Notes under the pieces: model-generated
What the model was told of the DNA's origin: nothing
Seen by the model: only the letters and a program-made list of their open reading frames with translations
The model's database searches: none
Translations under genes and position numbers: made by a program
Shown: positions 20,944-27,808 of the stretch, one piece after another
Layout of the letters: every line of letters starts with the position of its first letter
How positions within the stretch are numbered: position 1 is the stretch's first letter
Origin: Sphaerisporangium rhizosphaerae
GTDB lineage: Bacteria > Actinomycetota > Actinomycetes > Streptosporangiales > Streptosporangiaceae
NCBI RefSeq assembly: GCF_042665155.1
Contig: NZ_JBHTCG010000030.1
Location: 1-64,000, forward strand
Direction: 5' to 3'
Length of the DNA: 64,000 nucleotides

Positions 20944-21438
20944 TCAGCCTAACTGGAGCGGCGCCCGCGCCGCGGCGTCGTCCGCCGACCAGGCCACCGC
21001 GGCGGCCAGCGTCCTGAACTCCTCGAGGTCCTCCGGACCGCGATCGAAGACCCGGTCACACCCGGCCGCGGCGAGCTCGCCGGCGAGGCCTTCCTCCCGC
21101 CGCCCGGTCACCCCGAGGCGGCCGCCGATCACGATCGGGACGTCGGCCAGCTCCGGCCGGGCGCGCAGCTTGGGCACGACCCGCAGGCCCTCCCTGTACC
21201 CGTGCCCGTTGACGGTGCTGATCACCACGAGGTCGGGGCGCTGGTCCACGCACTCGGTGACCAGCAGATCGTCCGGGACGCACGGGCCGAGGTTCACCAC
21301 CTCCAGCCCCTCCTCCTCGCAGACCAGTTGCAGGTAGACCAGGTTCCAGGTGTGCGAGTCGGATGCCACTCCGGTCACCAGGGCGCGCGGGCGGCCCTTG
21401 CGCGGGCTCGGGTTCGGGTCGGGCAGTGTACGGGTCAC
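20944..21438 (-). CDS. Glutamate mutase sigma subunit (cobalamin-binding)
   Basis: 164 residues from the GTG at 21438, chosen for AGGGAG five bases upstream and because it follows the peptidase stop at once. It has a B12-binding Rossmann fold. The axial-ligand motif is DSHTWNLVYL, so the DxH is kept but the Gly of DxHxxG is Asn. STVNGHG and VIGGRLG match the later nucleotide-loop motifs. It supplies cobalamin to the epsilon subunit encoded next. The penultimate sense codon is TTA (20950-20952), which in actinomycetes makes translation depend on the bldA tRNA. A longer in-frame GTG/ATG start at 21492 would overlap the peptidase gene and is less likely. Confidence 0.88.
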   Translation of the reverse strand: MTRTLPDPNPSPRKGRPRALVTGVASDSHTWNLVYLQLVCEEEGLEVVNLGPCVPDDLLVTECVDQRPDLVVISTVNGHGYREGLRVVPKLRARPELADVPIVIGGRLGVTGRREEGLAGELAAAGCDRVFDRGPEDLEEFRTLAAAVAWSADDAAARAPLQLG

Positions 21439-21439
21439 G

Positions 21440-22402
21440 TCAACTCCCTGTCGCGGCGTCGCTTGCGCGGGCCCCCGGATGGGTCCCGTCAACAGTGGCG
21501 AGGTAGGCCAGCAGCACTTCCCGGAACCGGTCGGGTTCCTCCAGGTGCGGGAGGTGGCTGGAGTTCTCGAGGATCTCCCAGCGGGAGTCCGGGATGAGGT
21601 CGTCGAACGGGCGGACGCACTCCGGGGTCGCCTCGTCGTGGCGCCCGGAGATGACCAGGGTCGGCACCTCGATGGACGGCAGCAGGTCCTCGACCGACCA
21701 GTCGCGCAGCGTGCCGACGACGTGGAACTCGGTCGGCCCGTTCATCGTGTAGTAGACGGTCGGGTTGTTGTGCATCTCCATGAAGGACGCCCGGTAGTCC
21801 GGCGGCCACGGGTTCACCAGGCACACGTACCGGTCGAAGAAGACGCGCATGGCATCGAAGTAGGCGCGGCTGTCGGTGGTGCCCGCGGCCTCGTGCCGGG
21901 CCAGCGTCTCCTGCACCTCGCGCGGGAGCGTGGCGCGCAGCCGTACCATCTCCGCCCGCCAGGTGGGCATCGAGGCCGGCGAGTTCGCGATGACCAGCCC
22001 GCGCAGGCCGCGCGGGCGGGTCGCGGCGTGCGTGGCTCCCAGCATGCCGCCCCAGGAATGGCCGAAGAGCAGGTAGCCGTCGGCCACGCCGAGCCGCTCG
22101 AGCAGGTTGTCCAGCTCGTCGAGGAACAGCCGCACGGTCCAGAAGTCCGCGCCCTTGTCCGGCAGGTGCGTGGAGCCGCCGTTGCCCAACTGGTCGTAAT
22201 GGATCACCGGCAGGCCGGTCTCGCTCAGCGCGCACATCGGCAGCAGGTAGTCGTGCGTGCTGCCGGGCCCGCCGTGCAGCACCACCAGTGGCACGCGCCC
22301 GCCGGACAGGTCACCGCTCACCCGGTACCAGGTGCGGTACTCCCCGAACGGCACGGTGCCCTTCGCCGTCGGCCGTCGGCTCATCTCGGCCAACCCGGTC
22401 AC
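21440..22402 (-). CDS. Proline iminopeptidase-like alpha/beta hydrolase (VinJ-like)
   Basis: Up to 320 residues. The catalytic Ser is in GHSWGG, the Asp in SGRHDEATPE and the His in NSSHLPHLE; HGGPGS is the oxyanion motif. This is the peptidase family S33 pattern. In vicenistatin-type pathways VinJ removes the N-terminal alanyl cap from the finished polyketide chain, which frees the beta-amine for macrolactam closure. The same task is inferred here from the neighbouring ACP, acyltransferase, adenylating enzyme and glutamate mutase genes. A GTG at 22402 overlaps the glycosyltransferase stop, suggesting coupling; an ATG six codons later (22384) is the alternative start. Confidence 0.88.
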   Translation of the reverse strand: MTGLAEMSRRPTAKGTVPFGEYRTWYRVSGDLSGGRVPLVVLHGGPGSTHDYLLPMCALSETGLPVIHYDQLGNGGSTHLPDKGADFWTVRLFLDELDNLLERLGVADGYLLFGHSWGGMLGATHAATRPRGLRGLVIANSPASMPTWRAEMVRLRATLPREVQETLARHEAAGTTDSRAYFDAMRVFFDRYVCLVNPWPPDYRASFMEMHNNPTVYYTMNGPTEFHVVGTLRDWSVEDLLPSIEVPTLVISGRHDEATPECVRPFDDLIPDSRWEILENSSHLPHLEEPDRFREVLLAYLATVDGTHPGARASDAATGS

Positions 22403-23712
22403 CGCAGGACGCGCTCGGCCACGCCGAGGTCCCGTATCTCGCCCGCGTCATCGCCTGACCCGCCCGCACGATCCGTCGCGACCAGGCGTTCCAGCCGGGG
22501 GACGAGCTCGGCCGGGGTGGGCTCGGTGAGCATCTCGCGGCGCAGCCGGTCGGCGGCGGCCCGCGGGCCGGGCTCGTGCACCAGCGCCGCCACCGCGTCC
22601 CGGAAGCCGCGTGCGTCGAGCTTCGGCGGCGGGATGTAGGCCCCGGCGCCGTAGTCGGCCAGCCGCTTGGCCTTCACCGGGGTGTCCCAGGTGTTCGCGA
22701 TCATCAGCTGGGGCACCCCGTTGAGCAGCGCGGCGCTCAACGTGCCGGCGCCGCCGTGGTGCACCACCGCCGCGCAGGTCGGCATCAGCAGGTTCATCGG
22801 CACGAAGTCGACGATGCGCACGTTGTCCGGCACCTGTCCGAGGCGGGCGCGCTGCTCGGCGTCGAGCGTGGCCACCACCTCCACGTCCAGCTCGGCCGCC
22901 GCCCTCACCAGCTCGGCGGGGCCCAACGTCCAGTCGTGCAGGAAGTCGCCGCCGGTCCCGCCCAGGGTGAAGCAGACGCGGGGGCGGCGGGGAGGCTCGG
23001 CCAGCCAGTCCGGCATCACCGAGCGGCCGTTGTACGGCAGCGTCCGCATGCCCACCACCGGCACCCCGACCGGCAGCCGCAGGCTCTGCGGCATCGTGGT
23101 GTCGATCGTGAGCCGTCCCGTGGTCACCTCCTCGGTGAACGGGCGGCCGTACCGCGCCAGGGTCAGCGTCAGCCACTCGCCCACCGGGTCCTCCCAGTGC
23201 GCCCGCGGCTGACGGGCACGCAGGTCCAGGAAGGTGCGGCGAGCGCTGCCCAGCACGTCGAGGCCCCACAACGCCCGGGCGTGCACCGCCCCGCTCGCCT
23301 CCGCGGCGACCGCGCCGGCCAGCGTGAACGGCTCCCAGATCACCAGGTCCGGGCGCCATCGCCGGGCGAAGTCGACCAGCTCGTCCACCATCGCCGTGTT
23401 GTTGATGGCGGCCAGCAGCAGCGGCGCGATGACCATGTCGAAGTCCAGAGCCTGCTCCCAGGTGACCGGCTCGTCGCGGTCCTCGTGCACCTGGGGCGGG
23501 CCCATGGCCGCGGCCGGCCGCTCCCGCACCTCCTCCAGCTCCGGATCGGTGCCAACGGGGACCGCGGTCAGCCCCGAGGCGGTGATCGCGTCGGTCAGCG
23601 AGGGCTGGCTGGCCACCCGGACCTCGTGTCCGGCGGCGGCCAGCGCCCAGCCGAGCGGCACCAGGCAGTTGTAGTGCGAGGCGAGGGCGAACGAGGTCAG
23701 CAGGACACGCAT
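22399..23712 (-). CDS. GT1-family macrolide-type glycosyltransferase
   Basis: 437 residues, GT-B fold of the DesVII/EryCIII/VinC type. The N-terminus MRVLLTSFALASHYNCLVPL and the C-terminal nucleotide-sugar motif VVHHGGAGTLSAAL with IANTWDTP are diagnostic. It should attach a deoxysugar, probably an aminosugar by analogy, to the macrolactam. The ATG shares one base with the stop of the P450-like gene, so the two are translationally coupled. That is the usual arrangement for glycosyltransferases needing an auxiliary activator. No sugar-biosynthesis gene is present in the window, so the nucleotide-sugar genes must lie elsewhere. Confidence 0.93.
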   Translation of the reverse strand: MRVLLTSFALASHYNCLVPLGWALAAAGHEVRVASQPSLTDAITASGLTAVPVGTDPELEEVRERPAAAMGPPQVHEDRDEPVTWEQALDFDMVIAPLLLAAINNTAMVDELVDFARRWRPDLVIWEPFTLAGAVAAEASGAVHARALWGLDVLGSARRTFLDLRARQPRAHWEDPVGEWLTLTLARYGRPFTEEVTTGRLTIDTTMPQSLRLPVGVPVVGMRTLPYNGRSVMPDWLAEPPRRPRVCFTLGGTGGDFLHDWTLGPAELVRAAAELDVEVVATLDAEQRARLGQVPDNVRIVDFVPMNLLMPTCAAVVHHGGAGTLSAALLNGVPQLMIANTWDTPVKAKRLADYGAGAYIPPPKLDARGFRDAVAALVHEPGPRAAADRLRREMLTEPTPAELVPRLERLVATDRAGGSGDDAGEIRDLGVAERVLR

Positions 23713-24923
23713 CAGGTCTCTCCAAGCCCGAGCACGGGCAGCTCGACGGGGCCGCGCACCACGGGAGCGCGGCGCCGGTACACCGGCGCGCCGGACGGCC
23801 GCAGGTTCGGCCGCGCCTCGGCGAGAATCCGCAGCGCCACCTCGGCCTGCGCACGCGCCAACGGGGCGACCGGGAGGTGGTGGAGCCCGCCGGCGAAGGC
23901 GAGCGGCTCCGGCTCGGCCTGCCGATCAAGACGGAAGTCGTCCGGCTCCGGGTGCCGGGCCCCGTCCCGGCCCACGGCCGCGGTGATCATCACCAGGTGG
24001 CTGCCCGCCGCCAGATCCGTCCCGGCCGGTGCGACGGGGGCCGCGGCCACCCGGATCTCCACCTGCACCGGCGGGTCGTACCGCAGTGTCTCCGCCACGG
24101 CCGCCGGCGCCAGGTCCGGATCCCGGCACAGCGCCTGCCACCACCCGGGCTCGGCCAGCAGCGCGTGGACCGCGTTGCCCACCAGGTGCGCGGTGGCCGG
24201 GGCGGCGGCGGTGGACAGCAGCACCCGCACGGCCCGGTCGGCCGTTTCCGTCCCGTCCGGAGCCCCGGGTGCCCCGCCGAACAGCTCGTCGAGCCCGGCC
24301 ACGGCCTCCTCTGTCCGGCGGACCAGGGCCAGCGGCTGGGCGGCGAGCAGGGTGTCCGGCAGCACCGCGGCGCCCGCGCAGCACTCCGCGTACCGTGGCA
24401 GCGCGGCGGCGGGAACCCCGAGCAGCGCGCCGGTGGCGGCGGTCGCCACCGGCCAGGCGTAGTCGGCCATGAGATCGCCGCCGGTGACCCGGTCGAGGCG
24501 GGCCAGGCACTCCCGCTCGACGGTCTTGCGATGGGCGGCCAGCGCCTCCGGGTCCACCAGAGGCTCCCAGTGGGCGCGCAGCCGCAGGTGCTCGTCGGCC
24601 TCGGCGCCCGGCGTGCCGTACCCGTAGAAGGGCAGCGGCTGCTCGGCGGCCGGCGAGCCGTCCGGGCCCGACATCCGCCACCGCGGGTCCGCCAGGACCT
24701 CGGTGATCACCTCCGGGTCGGCGGTCACCCAGCTTCCGGTCCCGCTGTGGTAGATCGGGCCGCGCTCACGGATCTCGGTGTAGAGAGGGTAGGGATCGTC
24801 GGCGCCGCGCAGGACCATGGCGTAAGGGTCGCCCAGGCTGCCCAGCACGCGCTGCATGGCGCGGGCGTTGAGCAGACGCAGTCCCAACTCGTAATCGGCT
24901 GCCGGGTTGGCGCCTTCGGGCAT
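23712..24923 (-). CDS. P450-like glycosyltransferase auxiliary protein without heme ligand
   Basis: 403 residues of cytochrome P450 fold, DesVIII/EryCII type. The K-helix ExxR is kept (ETLRYDPP). The heme-binding loop reads FAGGLHHLPVAPLAR, so the invariant Cys is Leu and the following Gly is lost; the I-helix oxygen-binding motif is also degraded (LLSTAAAPATAHLV). Proteins of this type do not oxidise anything. They act as chaperone-like activators of the partner glycosyltransferase, whose gene begins at the stop of this one. It is the first gene of the inferred operon P450-like, glycosyltransferase, peptidase, glutamate mutase sigma and epsilon. Confidence 0.93.
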   Translation of the reverse strand: MPEGANPAADYELGLRLLNARAMQRVLGSLGDPYAMVLRGADDPYPLYTEIRERGPIYHSGTGSWVTADPEVITEVLADPRWRMSGPDGSPAAEQPLPFYGYGTPGAEADEHLRLRAHWEPLVDPEALAAHRKTVERECLARLDRVTGGDLMADYAWPVATAATGALLGVPAAALPRYAECCAGAAVLPDTLLAAQPLALVRRTEEAVAGLDELFGGAPGAPDGTETADRAVRVLLSTAAAPATAHLVGNAVHALLAEPGWWQALCRDPDLAPAAVAETLRYDPPVQVEIRVAAAPVAPAGTDLAAGSHLVMITAAVGRDGARHPEPDDFRLDRQAEPEPLAFAGGLHHLPVAPLARAQAEVALRILAEARPNLRPSGAPVYRRRAPVVRGPVELPVLGLGET

Positions 24924-25134
24924 GGTGCCTCCACCTAGCCGGCGATCGGATCGACGCTCGCCACGGTAGAGGCGGACGTTCCCCCTAGATCAACCTGGCT
25001 CAACCCCTAATGGACCTCTCCCCGCCCGATGAACCACGTGGGGAAAGGGGCCGGGGCGGCCGGCGGAGGAGCCCGCGCACCTGCACCTGAGTGCACCTCA
25101 CCGCCTCACCGGCCTCAGTGCGCCTCAGTGCGCC
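24924..25134 (-). promoter_or_regulatory. Promoter region of the P450-like operon with two CCCCTA motifs
   Basis: CCCCTAG at 24982-24988 and CCCCTA at 25004-25009 are spaced 22 bp, two helical turns, and lie 59-86 bp before the ATG. They face the same way as the sites at 16701 and 19604. The remainder of this interval up to the exporter stop has no recognisable gene and ends in the 10-bp tandem repeat at 25112. Confidence 0.4.
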
Positions 25135-25147
25135 TCAGTGCGCCTCA
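25112..25147. repeat. 10-bp tandem repeat spanning the exporter stop codon
   Basis: Three and a half copies of gcctcagtgc run across the 3' end of the exporter gene; its TGA is inside the repeat. Copy-number change could alter the last residues or the 3' UTR. Confidence 0.85.
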
Positions 25148-26709
25148 GGCACCCCCGGCACCTCAGGCTCCGCGGTCTCCGCGGTCTCCGCGGGCTTGAC
25201 GCCGGCGCGGCGCAGCGCGAACAGCGCGATGACGGCCAGCGCCATCATGAGCGCCGCGGACACGTAGAGCGGCACCTGCATGCCCAGGGTGAACGCGGCA
25301 CGCGCCGCCGCGGCGAGCCGGGCGCCCAGTTCGCCGGGCAGGTCGGCGGCGATCGCGAGCGCCGCCGAAAGGGTCTCGGACGCCGCCGCGGTCTGCGCCT
25401 GCGGCACCCCCTGCGGCATCGTGTCCAGCAGGGTCCGGCTGTAGACGACGGTGCTGACCAGACCCATGAGCGCGATGCCCATCGCGGTCCCGAGCTCCAG
25501 ACTGGTCTCCGACAGCGCGGAGGCCCGCGCGGACCGCTCCGGCGGCACGCTGCCGAGCACGATGTCCACCGCCACCGTGGCCACGATGCCGGTGCCCGCG
25601 CCCACCAGGATCATCCCCGGCACCAGCACCGCCAGCCCGGAGTCCACCCGGACCTGCGACATGACCAGCAGGCCGACGGCCATGAGAAGGGGGCCGGCGG
25701 CGAAGATCGGACCGGGCCGGACCCGCTGCGCGAGGGAGCCGGCGACCACCGCGGCGACGATCACTCCCGCCCCGGCGGGCATCTGCCACAGCGCCGCGGG
25801 CAGCGGGCTCAGCATCAGCACCTGCTGCAAGTACGGCGAGGCGAGATAGGTGCCGCCGGTGAGAGCGAACATGACCAGCGCGTAGCCGCCCACCGCGGTC
25901 GCGAAGACCGGCCGCCGGAAGAGGCTGATGTCGATCAGCGGCTCGGCCAGCCGCCGCTGCTGGCGCACGAACGCCAGGCCGAAGCCGGCGCCCGCGATGA
26001 GCGCGACGACCGACCCGATCGACGGCCCCTCCAGGGTCAGTTGCTTCAGTCCGTAGATCAGTGGCAGCACCGCGGCCAGCGACAGCAGCGCACCGAGCAG
26101 GTCGAAGCGGCCCTTGCGGGGGTCCTGGGACTCTGGCAGCAGCATCCGCCCGGCGACCAGCAGCAGCAGCATGAACGGCACGTTGATCAGGAAGACCGAG
26201 CCCCACCAGAAGTGCTCCAGCAGGAAACCGCCCAGCGGCGGCCCCAGCACCACGCCTCCCGACGAGCCGGCGGTCCAGACGCCCACCGCCATCTTCCGTT
26301 GCCCGGGATCCTGGAACAGCGTGCGGATGAGCGCCAGCGTGGACGGCATGAGCGTGGCGGCGCCGATGCCCAGGAGCACCCGCGCGGCGATCAGCAGTTC
26401 GGGCGAGGTGGCGTACGCCGCGGCGGCCGAGCCGACGCCGAAGACCACCGCGCCGCCCAGGAGCACCCGCCGCCGGCCGATGCGGTCGCCCAATGCGCCC
26501 ATCGGCATCAGCAGCCCGGCCAGCACGAACGTGTAGATGTCCATGATCCACAGCAGTTCGGCACCGCCGGGCCGGAGCCCTTCGGTGATCCAGGGGACGG
26601 CGAGGAACAGGATGGTGATCGAGTTGGACAGAAGGATCACAGGAAGAGTGAGGACAGCGAGGCCGAGCCACTCGCGAGGTCCCGCGGTGGGGGGGGTCAT
26701 CTGCGCCAT
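25135..26709 (-). CDS. MFS multidrug exporter, DHA2 (14-TM, EmrB/QacA-like) family
   Basis: 524 residues from the ATG at 26709. About fourteen hydrophobic helices are readable. The loop motif GDRIGRRRVLLGG follows helix 2, and the antiporter motif C region reads GVVLGPPLGGFLLEHFWW. The protein sits in the cytoplasmic membrane and, from its place in the cluster and the divergent TetR gene, is likely the self-resistance exporter for the macrolactam. A perfect TATAAT lies 7 bp before the ATG, so the transcript is probably leaderless. The TetR product is the obvious repressor. Confidence 0.93.
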   Translation of the reverse strand: MAQMTPPTAGPREWLGLAVLTLPVILLSNSITILFLAVPWITEGLRPGGAELLWIMDIYTFVLAGLLMPMGALGDRIGRRRVLLGGAVVFGVGSAAAAYATSPELLIAARVLLGIGAATLMPSTLALIRTLFQDPGQRKMAVGVWTAGSSGGVVLGPPLGGFLLEHFWWGSVFLINVPFMLLLLVAGRMLLPESQDPRKGRFDLLGALLSLAAVLPLIYGLKQLTLEGPSIGSVVALIAGAGFGLAFVRQQRRLAEPLIDISLFRRPVFATAVGGYALVMFALTGGTYLASPYLQQVLMLSPLPAALWQMPAGAGVIVAAVVAGSLAQRVRPGPIFAAGPLLMAVGLLVMSQVRVDSGLAVLVPGMILVGAGTGIVATVAVDIVLGSVPPERSARASALSETSLELGTAMGIALMGLVSTVVYSRTLLDTMPQGVPQAQTAAASETLSAALAIAADLPGELGARLAAAARAAFTLGMQVPLYVSAALMMALAVIALFALRRAGVKPAETAETAEPEVPGVPEAH

Positions 26710-26767
26710 GCCCGGAATTATACAAGCGTCTAGGACGGACGTATGGATAGATGCTAGGATCGCCGTC
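26710..26767. promoter_or_regulatory. Divergent promoter/operator between exporter and TetR regulator
   Basis: The minus strand has TATAAT 7 bp before the exporter ATG. The plus strand has TAGGAT (26755-26760) 7 bp before the TetR ATG. Both transcripts would start at or near the start codon. Between them two CTAGGA copies (at about 26730 and 26754) flank the centre and are the best candidates for TetR half-sites. Confidence 0.6.
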
Positions 26768-27406
26768 ATGGGACATCGAGAGCAGCTCCTTGAGGGCGCG
26801 AAGCGGTGCATCGTGGAGCGTGGTTACGCGCACACCACCGCCCGGCACATCAGCGCCGCCTCAGGGGCCAACCTCGCCTCCATCGGCTACCACTTCGGCT
26901 CCAAGGAGGCACTGCTCCGCGAGGCCCTCATCGAGATGACCCAAGAGTGGACCGACCTGTGGCAGATCACCGTGTCCACCGACGCGGCCGACCCTTTGGA
27001 GAGCTTCGAGAAGACCTGGATACAGATCGTCGACAGCTTCAAGGAGAACCGTCCGCTGCTGGCCGCCAGCTTCGAGGCGCTCACCTGCGCCGAGCACGCG
27101 CCGGACCTGCGGGAGAAGCTCAGCCTCGCGCTCGCGTCGGCCGCCGCCCCGGAGGGGCTGGCCAAGCTGCTCGGCACGGACGTGTCGCTCGACGACGAGT
27201 CCGCACGCGCGGTGGGCCGGCTCTACCTCACCCTGCTCCAAGGGCTGATGGCGCAATGGCTGATCAGCCCCGATCTGGTGTCCGTGACCGACCTGACCGA
27301 CGGGCTGCGCGTGCTCCTCCGCCAGCCCCCGATCCATCGGCGCGGGAGTCATCCGCGCCCGGTACACGAGGCACTCGGCACCGCATCTTCGGCGAACAAC
27401 AGTTGA
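26768..27406 (+). CDS. TetR-family transcriptional regulator
   Basis: 212 residues from the ATG at 26768. The N-terminal helix-turn-helix matches the family: ARHISAASGANLASIGYHFGSKEALL, with the recognition helix around residues 35-50. The C-terminal part would bind the ligand. Divergence from the exporter gene across 58 bp suggests it represses the exporter, and probably itself, until the product or an intermediate binds. Confidence 0.92.
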   Translation: MGHREQLLEGAKRCIVERGYAHTTARHISAASGANLASIGYHFGSKEALLREALIEMTQEWTDLWQITVSTDAADPLESFEKTWIQIVDSFKENRPLLAASFEALTCAEHAPDLREKLSLALASAAAPEGLAKLLGTDVSLDDESARAVGRLYLTLLQGLMAQWLISPDLVSVTDLTDGLRVLLRQPPIHRRGSHPRPVHEALGTASSANNS

Positions 27407-27425
27407 GCTGATTCGGGGGACTTCT

Positions 27426-27755
27426 GTGTTCCACAAGCCACTATCGTCCGTCACCGCGCCGTTCACCCTCGTCGACAACTCGGATATCCCGGACCACTGG
27501 ACCGGCCGCGACCTGCTGACCTCGGTCATCCTCTGGAACGGGCTCGATCCGGTGCTGGCCGCGCAGCGCGCGGAAGAACTGCTCGGCCCCTGGGACCTGG
27601 CCGAGGCGGAGATCACTCCGGTGCGTGACTACTCCCCGGCCATGGTCAGAAAGATCACCCTGCTGGTCACCCTTCTTCCGGAACTGCGGCCGCTCGCGTT
27701 CGACACGCTGCTGAGCGACGCCGACCACTCCTCGAGGTACTGGATGAGCGCCTGA
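27426..27755 (+). CDS. Small protein of unknown function
   Basis: 109 residues from the GTG at 27426, with GGGGGA seven bases upstream. It follows the TetR gene by 19 bp, so the two probably share a transcript. The sequence (MFHKPLSSVTAPFTLVDNSD...) is acidic and soluble, with no signal peptide or membrane helix. I recognise no domain. The good ribosome site and typical codon usage make it likely real. It ends 53 bp before the convergent LuxR gene. Confidence 0.7.
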   Translation: MFHKPLSSVTAPFTLVDNSDIPDHWTGRDLLTSVILWNGLDPVLAAQRAEELLGPWDLAEAEITPVRDYSPAMVRKITLLVTLLPELRPLAFDTLLSDADHSSRYWMSA

Positions 27756-27808
27756 TCAGCGCTCGGTTCCCCGTGTCGTCCGCCTCGGCCGGCACGCGCC
27801 GCGACGCG

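Noticed and set aside
23712..24923. Functional cytochrome P450
   Set aside because: The heme-ligand Cys is replaced by Leu and the surrounding motif is lost; position next to the glycosyltransferase fits an activator instead.
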